From Bisporella sp. PMI_857 (taxonomy: Eukaryota; Ascomycota; Leotiomycetes; Helotiales; Helotiaceae): a stretch of 64,000 nucleotides of DNA. Position numbers and translations under genes: made by a program. Shown piece by piece: positions 21,667 through 32,901 of the stretch. How positions within the stretch are numbered: position 1 is the first letter of the stretch; every line of letters begins with the position of its first letter. The notes under the pieces are model-generated. The model was not told where the DNA came from. It worked only from the letters and a program-made list of their open reading frames with translations, and searched no databases. Location of the stretch: the NCBI GenBank assembly GCA_021307315.1, contig JAJSPD010000028.1:574209-638208 (forward strand), in the 5' to 3' direction.

Positions 21667-22638
21667 TCATAAACTCAACAGCGGAATCCTCGAATACAAC
21701 TCGTCGTAACCTTTCCCAACCCAGCCATCACTCCTTCCTCCAAGTCCAACGACACCTAACCCACCGGCCATCCACAACGCCGCAAGCGCAACCGTAATGC
21801 CATTGATAGTCCACCACCTCCTTTTAGCCTTCCTATCGCTTCCCACCGGCAAGAAACCTTGCCACCTCGCCATACCCCACACGAAATGTCCAACACCTAT
21901 GCCTATTAACGACGCATACCCCGTCCACGCAAGAAATGGATGTTTTGCGAATCCATGCGCCACGAACCCTAACCCTACACCAGACGACCCACCATCATAG
22001 ATCCACGGTATCGTTCTGTTTGCAAGGGCATGTCCCAACACCAGGGGCGATAATATATATCCCGAAATCGACGACCACGATATCGTAGGCCAGACCTTCA
22101 GTCTTTTTTCAAAGCGTTTATGTATCGGAAGGTAAGAAGCGCCGTAGCGGGCTAAGTTGGCGTTCCGTCTGTGTATTCGCAGGGCTAGGCCAGCCAGGAT
22201 ATGTGTCGTAATAGGGAGAGTGACGAGAAGAGGCTCAAGGAGGACGGATTGGTAGAAAGGACGTGTGAGGAGGAGATAAGATTCTGAGGCGGGGATGGAG
22301 CGGGTTATGAGAGGAATAATAGAGGTGTTGGTTACGTGGAGAGAGGTGTAGATTGTGAAGACGTAGGACGAGTAACGCTGTAATCGTGTTACTGCTTTCT
22401 GTTAGCCTGAAATGATATGGCCACTTGCAGGCAACTTACAATACCACACCGAACTATGTCCCTTCCCACCCAGTCCCAGCGAGGATGCAAAAGTAGAGGC
22501 TCTTGATGGCGGTGGAGCTTCAAAATGCGGTATCGAGATAGATCCTGGCCGTGAATCTGGCAGGGGAGTCGGATCAACATTCTGTAGAGCGGCCAAAGTC
22601 TCATAAGACTCGTTCGCAACAGGATTTTGAGGATCCAT
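21667..22638 (-). CDS. MCP1: MCP1-like mitochondrial outer membrane protein (DUF1691)
   Basis: Two exons, 22638-22440 and 22391-21667, with a 48-nt intron (GTAAGT donor; acceptor AAAGCAG chosen over the nearer TTTCAG because the latter would leave an in-frame TAA). The product is about 307 aa. The N-terminus is soluble and proline/serine-rich. The spliced junction reads VWYLTRLQRYSSYVFTIY, then THILAGLALRIHRR, VGLGFVAHGF and a C-terminal FVWGMARWQGF. The alternation of hydrophobic segments with conserved histidines (TSLHVTNTS, TTHILAG, GHALANR, AHGF, VGHFVWG) matches the DUF1691/MCP1 family. Family knowledge: yeast Mcp1 sits in the outer mitochondrial membrane, partners with Vps13 at vacuole-mitochondria contacts and suppresses ERMES loss. 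The gene shares a ~200-nt promoter with the divergent zinc-finger gene. Confidence 0.88.
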
Positions 22639-22844
22639 TGCCTCTGTTCAAACTTCGTAAACGCTTTGTCTCGGTGTGAACTTTGTCTTGAAGCTAAATC
22701 CCCAGGTTCGGGTCTAAGCTTTGGGGGCGGCCCGCTTGGACCATACCTTATTTTCCAGCAAGTTGGAGGCTTCGGATTTCACAGCAGCTTGGGTAACTAA
22801 GGTGAACAACACTCGTTTCGAGGGCCTTGCAGAATACTTTCAAG
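22639..22844. promoter_or_regulatory. Bidirectional promoter between MCP1-like and zinc-finger genes
   Basis: Only 206 nt separate two divergent start codons, so both transcripts must start here. No TATA box is evident, fitting two housekeeping genes. The assignment depends on the start codons chosen for each gene. Confidence 0.55.
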
Positions 22845-23447
22845 ATGCCTCCTGTAAGCTGAACTACACTATGGGGTGCGGATGCAAGTATGCTGACAGG
22901 CCATCACAGCGCGGATTTACAAATCCAGCTCCCAAGACAGACAGTGCCAGGGAAGCTGTCAAGTCTTTCTACTGTCCGTCTCCCGCAGCTTTTCCTCTAG
23001 CGTTGCTAATATAGTGATCTAGGCGAGCTGTGCAGCAAGGGCTACGCGCGAATGAACGAATATGAAGCTCATCTCTCCTCCTACGACCACTCGCACAAAC
23101 AGCGCCTCAAAGAAATGAAACAGCTTACTCGCGACCCCATGGCCTCCTCCAAAGCACGAAAGGCAGAAGCCAAGGCGAACTCACAATCAGGACTTATATC
23201 TATAAAGCTTGGAGGGGATAGTGCGCCTTCCGCTGGCGGGGGAGGTTTCAAGAAGTCAGGTTTTAAGAAGGCGGGATTTAAGAGTGCGTTTGCGCCAGTG
23301 GATGGGGAGGGGCCGCTTGCGGAGGAGAAAGGGCAGGAGAGCGGAAAGAAAACGGCTGAGGTCAAGGTATTGGGAGATGAGGGGTTGGAAAGTGATACTG
23401 AGGATGAAGGATATGAGATGTATGATCCGAGAAATCCTACTGATTGA
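22845..23447 (+). CDS. Small C2H2 zinc-finger protein (GPATCH8/ZNF804-type finger)
   Basis: Three exons: 22845-22853, 22910-22973 and 23023-23447, giving about 165 aa. Intron 1 (GTAAGC...ATCACAG, branch GCTGAC) is 56 nt. Intron 2 is 49 nt with a GTCCGT donor, TTGCTAAT branch and CTAG acceptor. The second splice completes a single C2H2 finger: FYCELCSKGYARMNEYEAH, then SYDHSHKQRLKEMKQ, where C-x2-C is followed by H-x5-H. This finger with SYDH-x-HKQRL is the hallmark of the GPATCH8/ZNF804 group and its fungal relatives, linked to RNA splicing from family knowledge. The rest is lysine/glycine-rich (repeated GFKK units) ending in an acidic tail, GYEMYDPRNPTD. The nine-nucleotide first exon is short, so the start is less certain than the finger. 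Confidence 0.78.
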
Positions 23448-24158
23448 AAGGCACATGCTTCAGTAACCGGGAGAACGAACAGTCATCACGACTCTCGGGG
23501 CTAGATGAGCCCTCTACTCAGGCACAATCGACAGAAAAAGCTGCGCGTCGAGGTGGAGCCGCAGAGGAAGATACAAATATCCAGCTTCCGTGGTGTGTTG
23601 GCAAAACCCATTCAAGGATGGAGGCAATTTCGGAGAACAAGTTATTAGCACAATCTAACACATCGCAACACGTAGGTGATTTGGCTAGATAAATTGCCCA
23701 TGTATGTTAAGCTCATATATCTGGAGAATACGATGAAGTTACCTACAAAATCCTGATGTTTTTTGGGGGAGATTTATGGAAAGTTTGGAATAATAGCTGC
23801 GATGCGCTTGGGGTTGGAGGTGCCTATGAGCTACATATATGGATCAACTATAAGGACTTTGCCCACGTACCAACAAAGTTATACCCCATCTGAATAGTCG
23901 TCTACCGCCTTTGCTCTAGATATCTGAAAGCCAGGATCTTACCCTCTCGGCTCAGAGAAAAATCGGTGTCCGGATTACTTACTAATCATAATTGAGCAGC
24001 TGCAGGAAGATAATTACAATGCCCTCGAATGAAAGGCGAAGGCGAGAAAGAAATTCCTGGGCATCAAAGGTATCCGTTATTTATCACAAGAAGCCCTATA
24101 GAATTACATATTTGCCAACAGACACCTCCCTCTATAATCTCATTTCCCCTATCCCTAT
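23448..24158. other. Convergent 3' region, no gene
   Basis: The zinc-finger gene and the PDH beta gene converge here over 711 nt. Only short frames are present. A plus-strand frame directly after the zinc-finger stop (23444-23692) has no domain and is treated as 3' untranslated sequence. Confidence 0.4.
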
Positions 24159-25335
24159 CTAAACTCGTAACATCTTTGCAGCGTAGTTCTCGATCAAAGC
24201 CTCATTGGGGAATGACATATCCTCCAATTTTTGTGCATATGGAGTTGGTACCTCAGCTCCGGTAATTCTCTGGGCTGGCGCATCTAGGTAGTCGAACGCA
24301 TACTCCATGGTGAGGGCAAGGATCTCAGCGCCGACACCAAAAGCTGGGAAGCCGGATTCGACGCATAGCAGACGATGAGTTTTCTTGACTGACTTAACAA
24401 TTGATTCAACATCGAGAGGCTTGATTGAACGGAGGTTGATAACTTCGGCCTCAACACCATACTTTTTGCTCAGAGCCTCAGCAGCAACTAGCGATTGACC
24501 AACGCAGCGAGAGAGGGAGACAATTGTGAGATCTGTTCCAGCACGCTCAATCTTTGCCTTGCCGAATGGGAGAACGAAGTCATCTTTCTGAGCAGCCTCG
24601 CTCATTGGGAAGGATTGACCGTAGAGCAATTCGTTCTCAAGCACGCAGACTGGGTTGGGATCCCGAATGGCAGCCTTCAGTAATCCTTTCGCATCTTCAG
24701 CGCTCCAAGGACTGACGACCTTAAGACCTGGTATGCTACCATACCAAGCTGAGTAATCTTGTGAATGTTGTGCTGCAACACCAGCAGCGAAACCGTTGGG
24801 TCCACGGAATGTGATGTTGCAAGGTTGGATACCACCAGACATGTAGTGGGTCTTTGCTGCAGAGTTGACAATTTGATCAATGGCTTGCATTGCGAAGTTG
24901 AAGGTCATAAACTCGCACTACTTCTTATCAGCAACATGCCAGGAATTTGGCTAGCATCAATTGTGAACCTACCACTGGATGTAAACCAGCCAATGCTGCT
25001 CCGACTGTAAGACCGCAGAACCCAGATTCAGTGATAGGACTGTCGATAACCCTCTTGTCTCCAAATCGATCCAGTAATCCCTTGGTAACTTTATATGCGC
25101 CATTGTATTGAGCTACCTCCTCACCTAGGACAAACACCTTAGGATTTGACTCTAGCTCCTCTGCGAGAGCCTCATTGAGAGCTTCTCTAACCGTATACTC
25201 CTTTACTCCGGTTTCCTTTGCATATCCTCTGCTCTGGGCGATGGCCGGAGCTCGGGGAATTGATTGGAAGGTACTTCGGGCAGGTCTGGCCGCTGAAGAA
25301 ACAAAACGAGAAGCTGGACGCAGAAGTCGCGACAT
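24159..25335 (-). CDS. PDB1: Pyruvate dehydrogenase E1 component subunit beta, mitochondrial
   Basis: Two exons, 25335-24973 and 24917-24159, around a 55-nt intron (GTAGGT donor, branch GCTGATAAG, acceptor AAGTAG) give about 373 aa. The junction restores the invariant [19 protein letters not shown]. The first ~35 residues ([20 protein letters not shown]...) are basic and serine/alanine-rich without acid, a mitochondrial presequence. The body shows [18 protein letters not shown] (thiamine diphosphate-binding Glu region), [58 protein letters not shown] and the transketolase C-terminal segment [13 protein letters not shown]. Together with E1 alpha it decarboxylates pyruvate and reductively acetylates lipoyl-E2 in the matrix. 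Length is standard. The ATG at 25335 is preferred over upstream frame starts because it opens the presequence. Confidence 0.95.
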
Positions 25336-26276
25336 TTTTGGATATGTCCGCAACTTAAATGAAAGGAAGAGAGAAGGGTTGAGGTGTAAGAGATACCAGA
25401 GAACGCTGTTCGGGTAATTCCTCACGAGATGTTGAGGTTTTGAGATTTTGTCGGGACTGCTCTATTTGAACTAGTCTACTTCGGGACTAGTCAAGGAAAG
25501 GGGACTGAACCTCCGTTAAGCAAATAGAATCACCCTCTCTTTGCATCACCAATCAAATGTCTACGTACATGATACATTCATATAGCAAGCTTCAGGGCAC
25601 AATTTTAAGAATATTCATTCCCATTAAAGGCTCTTGGTTATGCAAGGCTCATACCACAATGTCTCCGACAGCGCAATTTCAGTGAATTCGTACCAGACGG
25701 ATACTGATGATGCAAGAGCTTATTTATTTGAGTGCTTATGATTTGGCTTTCTCATGCTACTTCATAATATTCGATCTGTCTTATTAAAGAAATCTTTTCC
25801 ATCTGAACGACTGGGTTTCAAGATGGGAACCCTTCTGTCCCTCAGGTTGACCACTTCGGACATTGTATGGGACTTTAGCACAGATGAATCGATGCCTCTA
25901 AGCTTGTCGTATAAATAGCTGTTTGGAGTTCAATTTTTGGACCCCCCCACCCTTCTCAGCATCAGTTGTATCAATCTGTTTTTGAACGTTGGCAGAAATA
26001 CTTTAAGTGATACAAGAAGTCTTAGATCTCTTGAAGGTTCCTGGCTCCGTCTTTCTGTTTCGTGACGGGAGAGACAATTAGATTATGCTTTGGATTTACG
26101 TTCTCGCAGCAACATAGTTGGTGCTGTGGCGTAGCTAACATGTTATCTCCATTATCTCACCAAATATATTTTTTCTATGCGAAGTAGGTAGTTTCACCAA
26201 TTTTATTTTATCTGTTTAGATTTATCTATTCCGTTCCAAAGTTGAATCATGAATCTATAACTATACGCCATATCCG
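25336..26276. other. Intergenic region upstream of PDH beta
   Basis: About 940 nt with the PDH beta promoter on the left and the RTA1 gene's 3' end on the right. No coding frame of interest. Sequence around 26130-26270 is AT-rich. Confidence 0.4.
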
Positions 26277-27369
26277 TTAGACAGTATTGTGCTTGGCCGC
26301 CACTTCAGCATCACTGGTGCTTGCGCTTCTCTCCCCAACAAGGCCTGCTTCTTTTTGCTGCTTCTTTATCTTCCGCTTGGTGCCCAACCCTCCAAGTCCA
26401 GTCATTGCTTCGGAAAAGGTAAATGCTGGATTGAATAAATTCAAGGCGAAGCAGGCAACTATGACCATCACTCCCTCGAAGCCAACAAACAGCCATTGTT
26501 GCCTTATCAAGTGACCCGTCCACCCTTGGGCCAGTTCAACAACACGGTACACACTTCTCCAGAAGATACAGATAGTGGCAAGAGCCAATGCACCCAGGAA
26601 TCCCTTAAACTTGAAACTGTTCCGAAGCTTCACAAAATGTGGATTCTGGTCAAATGCATTTTCTCCCATGGAATGGTATCGTTTGAAGGTTCGGAGCGCA
26701 AAGTCTACGCAAAGCGCCATAAAGATAAAGAGCGTCAGGACTTGAAAAGCAAGTCCTGCAATCATGATGTTGTTACCTGCTTCAGGATTCTCATCAGCGT
26801 GAGACCTAGCAGAAGCGAGACCACCTCCAGCTGCCTGGAGTAGCAACGAGGCTAGATCGCAGGGAATAAACACTCGCGTATATGATTCGGGCTGTATCCT
26901 CGAGTTTTCTGGTCCGAATGCATACACAATTCTTCGCAGGCATAAATATATTCCTCCAGCGAGGAATGCAGGCGCAATCGTGAGACAGACAATTTGCATC
27001 AGGAACCCAGCCTCTTCCCATTGATTTTGATGACTGCGCACCCGTCCTATATATCCCACGACTTCCAGGGCTACACCGCACACCATAGCGAAAGTGAACT
27101 TCACATCATATTAGCTTCAATTCTCAAGTGTTAGACAAAAGGATTGGACTTACTGCCCAGCCACGGCGGGTGAGTGCAAAAGTTATGATGAATCCAAGGA
27201 GAGAAATAGCAAAGAGGGCGAGAAAGGCTGCATTGGAGCCTAAATTGACGCGATAGTAGTAATATGAGGTGTCGATGGGGCAAGTTGCCAGAGTACAATA
27301 TGCAAGAAGCTCTTTTCGGGTCTTTTCACGAACTACCAAGTTCTTTGCTGCGGCTGCCCAAGCTGCCAT
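26277..27369 (-). CDS. RTA1-family seven-helix membrane protein
   Basis: Two exons, 27369-27154 and 27098-26277, split by a 55-nt intron (GTAAGT donor, GCTAATATG branch, GTGAAG acceptor), giving about 345 aa. The junction RRGWAFTFAMVCGVALEVVGYIGRV restores the RTA1 signature. Further family blocks: the N-terminal SNAAFLALFAISLLGFII helix, IAPAFLAGGIYLCLRRIV, FIPCDLASLLLQAAGGG, AGLAFQVLTLFIFMALCVDF, IFWRSVYRVVEL and the final helix of FVGFEGVMVIVACFALNLFNPAF. The C-terminal tail is basic and cytosolic-like. Family knowledge: RTA1/RSB1 proteins include a sphingoid long-chain-base exporter and 7-aminocholesterol resistance protein; the substrate here is unknown. The start at 27369 (MAAWAAAAK) is the first true ATG in frame. 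Confidence 0.88.
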
Positions 27370-28873
27370 CTTGGTGTTTGCCACTATTTGATTTCGTAAC
27401 TAGAGCAGGACACGCTATATCAAAAGACAATGTTTCTATTCTCGAACACAACCACACCGCACCAAGGCAATTGTGAAGAATCGAAGTTAAAAAAATGAAG
27501 GGGACGAAAGAGGAATATATGCTTACATATGGGTATGATTTGGGTTTTGTAAGGCAACAGCGAAATAGATGAATTCATTCGTTTTACCATTTCAGGCCTA
27601 GCGAGACGGCTGATGTGGCCCCCGGGCATAATCCTCGTATAGTCGACTCATCGGGGCTCCGAACCACAACCCTGTCAGAGATCTGGTCCAGAGAAGTTTC
27701 GTGTGTAGAGAAATATATTGGAACAAATGTGAATATCCCAGAGCCTCTTGGAATGCTCTGTAAAATCTCGTGCCTTTTTCTTGGATGCCAATTGGTGCTC
27801 TCTTCTTTCTTGATGGCATAAATTTCTAATCGTCATTTGTTTTGACAAAAAAACCGATTCTAAACTTTCTAAATGTGAGAAGTACCCAATTTGTCAGGTT
27901 GAGTCCAAGCGCCGGAAATATGGCTGCGCCAAGGTGGCTCTGTTGAAATCTGCTCGCATTTTCTTCGTTCTTCTCGAAAGATGATTGGTCAATAGGAAAG
28001 AATGATATAGACAAGGCTGTCAGCACAAATAAGCCTCTCATGGTTTCGTCTATACGGCAGCCAAGAATAGGGTATTCACCGATGATGAATACAACGTTGC
28101 AGATAATCCGACACGTGACTCAGAAGTATAAATATACGGCTCAGGCTTACATTACTATACTTTTGACGAAAGTATTGCCACTACCCCCATATCGACATGT
28201 ATACAAAGATAATCTTCATTAGAGCCCTCACGACGGTGCCATATTTTAGGCATAATGGACCATTAATTTTCACGTGATCCAAGTGTACCAACATGATGAA
28301 TTTACAGTTAGATGCCTGAAGTGCTCAGATTATCTACATGCCAAAACTGTATTCCTGCATGGTCATTCTGCCAGCTTTGCTAATGCGTTTTCCTTTATCT
28401 GCAATATAAAAAGCCCTCACTTTCTCTGTATTTCCTGCCCATAGAGTAATTTACTCTAGCGAGTCTAAAAAATTTGCCTTCTTTGCAATCAATATTTGCC
28501 TAGAGAATGGCTTATCATTGACCTTCTCATAATAATCTACATCTTGAAAAGCTTCGTTTTGAGCTATTGTCAATATCATGAATTTACAACAACTTTCAGT
28601 CAGAAGGTAAAGATACTTTTTGCCAAGATTTTCGTGGACGACGGAAATACTTACATCAATCGGAAGCTAGCTAACCAAAAGAGCCAGAAGTCAAATAATG
28701 AGCTGCCGCGAGTACTGTTGCAAATTGGGCCTTTCAATTGGCCAATCCCACTTTCAGTTGCATGCTATTTCTGCACGGTTATTTTATGGTTAAACATAAC
28801 CGAGATCCCGCATCAAAGCACACCCCTGAACAAAGCACGTCAATTTACCATACAAAACGCCGATTTTACTTGA
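27370..28873. other. Intergenic, no supported gene
   Basis: Upstream region of the RTA1 gene grading into AT-rich sequence. A 73-codon minus-strand frame at 27598-27819 starts with a true ATG and a basic N-terminus (PSRKKRAPIG) but shows no domain; it could be a small gene and is left uncalled. A 125-codon plus-strand frame at 28496-28873 lacks an ATG and ends in the AT-rich block, so it is probably a relic or chance frame. Confidence 0.4.
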
Positions 28874-28889
28874 TTTTTGAACGTTCATA

Positions 28890-29800
28890 ATTCAACAACC
28901 ACTTGTTAAAAATTTATTAAACTTTAAATTTGTATATAAATTTGAATAGAGTTTATTTTTATATAATTTAAATGTTTAAAAATATTTAACTTTTACGTTA
29001 TTTGTATTTAAAACTGCGGTTTTTGTATAATTTAAATTATTTTAATAAATATTACACAGTTTTAAAATTATACAAAAACTTTTTAATATATAATAAAATC
29101 AATATGTTAAAAGCTAGTTTAAGTTTTTTAATTATTAAAAAAACTCACAAATACGTATAATAATTTTTAATATATTATAGCAATAATTTATATAATAAAT
29201 AATTATATATAAAACAATTATATTTTAAAAAAGCTTGAATTAACTAAATATTATACAGTTTCTAATATTATAGCGCTTTATTTTATATAATTTTAATTAA
29301 TTGTTCTTATATAAAATATTGTGAAATTATTAAGTCGATTTTTTAAATAAGCATATATATAGTATATTTTAAAGTTTTATTGTATAATTTATAAAAAGAC
29401 ATTAAAAAAACAAAGTTAAGCTTTATTAAAGATTTTTTTTTATAGTTTAATTACTATTTAAATCTTATATTAAAATTTATAAAAATTAAATAGTATATAA
29501 TTTATTTATATACTTTAACTATATTTTAAAAGTCAAAACATTATTTTATATTATAGACTTTAATTTTAGTTAAACAGTTATATTAAAAATACTTTTTTAA
29601 AAGCGTTGTATTAAAATTTTATAAAGCGTAAAAAAAGCGTTTTTACGTTAATAAAATAACATTGAATTAAAAAAAAACCGGATATTATTTTTATATTTAT
29701 TAAATAAAAACATTTACTACATTTAAGTTTTTTAAACCCTTTTTAAATTACTTAATTTGTTGTAAAGTTATTAAAAGTTGAAAAATTGAAATTTGTATGT
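28890..29800. repeat. Extremely AT-rich block, RIP-like
   Basis: About 900 nt at roughly 90% A+T, dominated by TATA, TTAAAA and TpA steps, with nearly no CpA or TpG. Flanking DNA is ordinary (about 55-60% A+T), and the edges are sharp at the gene-side. This is the pattern left when repeat-induced point mutation converts C to T on both strands of a duplicated sequence. No coding remains can be read, so the parent repeat cannot be named. Confidence 0.75.
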
Positions 29801-29942
29801 AAAATCGCGTGCTTTGTACAGGGGTGTGCTTTGAGGCGGGATGTCGGTTAGTACACACACTGTTAGGAGGTGCTGTTGAATCAATGTTAAATTCTACATA
29901 TAAAAGCGTGATACATGGTGAAATGAGTTCATTGGTTAGTGG

Positions 29943-31746
29943 CTACCAGCGTTTCTTCCACCGAATTTTCATCTCGCGATCCGGAGGCATAGCTATGATT
30001 CCTGCATACCTGCCATCATCGTGAGCCGGCTTATCCGACTTTTTCCCATCCATCGTTGTCCAGTCAAGGAATTCCATGTCGAACTTGGTGATTAATATAG
30101 CAAGTGTGAGTAATATTTCCTGTTTAGCAAAATGCCGACCAGGACACATCACATGCCCTCCACCTGTGTACAAAAAGATCTCAAATTAGCATGTTCAGTT
30201 TGAAATTGGATGGAAATGACCTACCGTATGGAAAAAATGAGCTCGGGCGACCCTTCATACAGAACTGCGCGCTGACGGGTGGTATTCCCAGCTTCACCAG
30301 TAGTATCAATATATTTGATATTGCGAGCAGCCCAGAACTCCGACGCAGGATGGTCATCGTACCCCATACAGCTTCGTCACGGTGAGCCATTCCGAGTTGG
30401 TCTGAACTAATGCCCCCCTTTTTATCGTACCCATCTAGTGAGACTGGTTGCACGACTTCTCGGTGACTGTGTAAGAAACATGGAGCCGGAGGATTTCCAC
30501 GTAGATGGATTGCAGAAAGAGGCATTGAAACAAGCTTTTCCGCACTGAATACGGCGCTCCCCGTTGTTGGATCTACTACGTACGTTTGCATGGCTTCTTC
30601 CCGAGCGGCCGGAAAAGGCTCTGATCCTTGATAAGCTCAATGAGTGCCCATGTGGTTATTGGTATGAATTTCCATGGACACTGCAACATTGTTAATATAT
30701 TTGGAGTGCTATGTAAATAAAACTTTACTCACCCGAAAAGTGTCCCCAAAGTATGTCCCGCTTGTGCTTTATCAGAAAATCCCTTTTGACGCATCCATTT
30801 GGCCACCTCGCGGGACAATCGAGAGCCCCAATGAGGCTCCCAATCAGACTCTGGTTCTTTCCAGTCGTAGCTCTCCCAGGCAGAGTCTATATACTTTCTT
30901 GTCATATGATGCAGCCGTTCTCGAGCTTGATACGGTCGACGATCCAACCACCTAGGCAAGCCCCAGAGGAGCTTACCTCCGTTTTGATCGAAATCCCAAT
31001 AGGCATCTACCAATCCGGGGCTAAGCTCCATAATTCGAGTCCCAAAAGGGTTTTTGTCGCGGATTCGGTCATTGTATGTTTCACGGTCTCGAAAAGGTTG
31101 ATAGTGCTCCAACCTTCAGGTTGTTCCTCCAACATTTTTGCGAAGAATGAATGATATATATCCGCCAGAGCGTCTGCGTACTTGCGCTTGGATAGGAAGT
31201 CATGGTAGAGGCGAGTGTGCCCAAGCCAAATCCGTTTATCCTCCGGTACGCCTTCCATTCCTTGTTGTGGGGTTTCCAACCGCCCGGATTTATCATCAGA
31301 GAATTTCCGAATTTTCTTCTTTTGACATTTCCCAGTGTTTATCCATAAGTATTTTAATCAGCCAATTCGCATCTAACGCCTCATGAGAACCAAAGAGCTT
31401 TTGTATATTCTTTACGCCAGTCACCATGTACCCTTTCATAGGTCCCATGTAGAATTTGATGATGTCTGTTTTCTGAGTTCGTAACTCCCGGCTTGTTTAG
31501 CTATCAACATATGTATCATCTTCGAAGTGACAAATTTGCTTACTTAACGTGCTCCATGAAACCTTCTACGTCGGTGAGATATAGGTATGCATTTGATAAA
31601 AAAGGGATATTCTCGGGAAGACTTGGTGGCTCTTTGTTGCCGGATGACATTGAAATTAGGACTCCCACTATGGTCGCTACTAGAGCCAGAGAAAGGAGAA
31701 TTGGTAATTCATTCAAAACGCTAACTAGAGCAGACACGGCGCCCAT
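29943..31746 (-). pseudogene. Decayed cytochrome P450 gene with many single-base indels
   Basis: A P450 is readable from N-terminal anchor (31746, hydrophobic LPILLSLALVATIVGVLI) to the haem loop GGGHVMCPGRHFAKQEIL and the C-terminus MKIRWKKRW, but only by moving between frames. Introns remain recognisable: 31543-31492 (GTAAGC...AACAAG), one after LGTLF near 30731 (GTGAGT...TTGCAG) and one before the haem loop (GTAGGT...TACACAG). Frame breaks are seen near 31305, 31045, 30660, 30620, 30520, 30470, 30360 and 30235; most look like loss of one base, the first like gain of one A. The fragments resemble fungal P450s related to sterol 7-alpha-hydroxylases. Neighbouring long genes have no such breaks, so sequencing error is an unlikely general explanation. 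It lies beside the AT-rich block, in a cluster of other relics. Confidence 0.82.
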
Positions 31747-32894
31747 TTTCCTGTTTGCGTGAAAAAGACTGAATATTGCAGAATCAATTCAGCTGATAAA
31801 AGGCTTAGGTACACAGGTATTGTGTAATACCAAGCCTCTTGGGTTAGCTGCTAGCCTTTCATATATTACAAAAACTGTTTATTTTCACTTTTACCGTATT
31901 TTCTACCCCGCGTGTATAGATGTCGGCAGCGAAAGGCGATGCAACCATTTCTTCTCTCTATTTAGCTTGTGTTTTAACCCGTAAGGCTGTGCCAGTAAGC
32001 TGCATTGGTAAGAGCAATACCTTGCAAATTGCTATACCCTACCTACCTATTGTACATCAATCTTTCTTGTAATCTGTCCTACTACTTGTTGCATGTTTCA
32101 GCTGGCCAGGTAAATGCCATATATTTAACCTTTGAACTTATTTTCAAACTCACACTGTGTACACCTTTCGATCCCACCATTAATATATAGAATTGCGCTT
32201 ATGCTGTTTGATTTTTTATCAAATTTACAACAAATTTAGTGACACTGTATTGACTAGATCGACATGGCTAAAAGCAGCGCTACAGGCGACGATTTCGGGC
32301 TACCGGGAGAGCCGGGCTGTGCAAGAGCTATTGCGTCAGTTGGGCTGCGGGGGTGTTTTCGGCTTATCTTTCGCCCGGTAATTATATTAGTAGCATTTAG
32401 AGGCGGGAAAAGCCAAGCACAATGCCAACGCTAACGACCGCGCTAGGGCAACTCCTCAGAGCGTTCAGGTCTCGCTTAAGTGGGAGATTTAGCCAATCAG
32501 AACGTTTCTGTTAAATTGTTATTTTTTACAACTACTTTATGCCTTTTATAATAGTTTCACAATATTATTTTCAACAGATTATCGATAGACAAAAGCTTGC
32601 TAATTATACTAAATATGTAAGTCTTGCCCTGTTTATCGTTTTAAAAATTCACTATCACGTGACTGGGCTACAGGGTCTGAATGCCCTGGCTGTTCAAGGG
32701 ATAAGGCGGTGTCAGCAAGGGGTTTGGTAGGGGACTAATGAACTGTGGCTTGAATCGTGGCGCCAGGCGCCACGATTCAGCTTTGCCAACTCCCAGGCCT
32801 CTACAATGTCTGTTGCTGTTGCTGCAGCGGAAAACACCAAAGGCGCCTCGTTCGCAGTGCAAGAACTGCGAGATCCGAGACGACCTCTACGAAT
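31747..32894. other. Intergenic repeat-like region
   Basis: No gene. AT-rich DNA alternates with a GC-richer patch (about 32255-32480) lacking any open frame. The patch and its sharp edges suggest inserted repeat DNA of unknown type. The palindrome described separately is at its right end. Confidence 0.35.
32751..32779. repeat. Perfect 29-nt palindrome (14-nt arms, 1-nt centre)
   Basis: Arms TGAATCGTGGCGCC (32751-32764) and its exact complement (32766-32779) flank a single A. It is GC-rich inside AT-rich DNA. It could be a foldback terminus, a dimer-protein site or a strong hairpin. No second copy was noticed in the window. Confidence 0.8.
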
Positions 32895-32901
32895 ATCATG
32901 A

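Noticed and set aside
28496..28873. 125-codon plus-strand frame at the edge of the AT-rich block
   Set aside because: No ATG start, no domain, and composition follows the AT-rich background.
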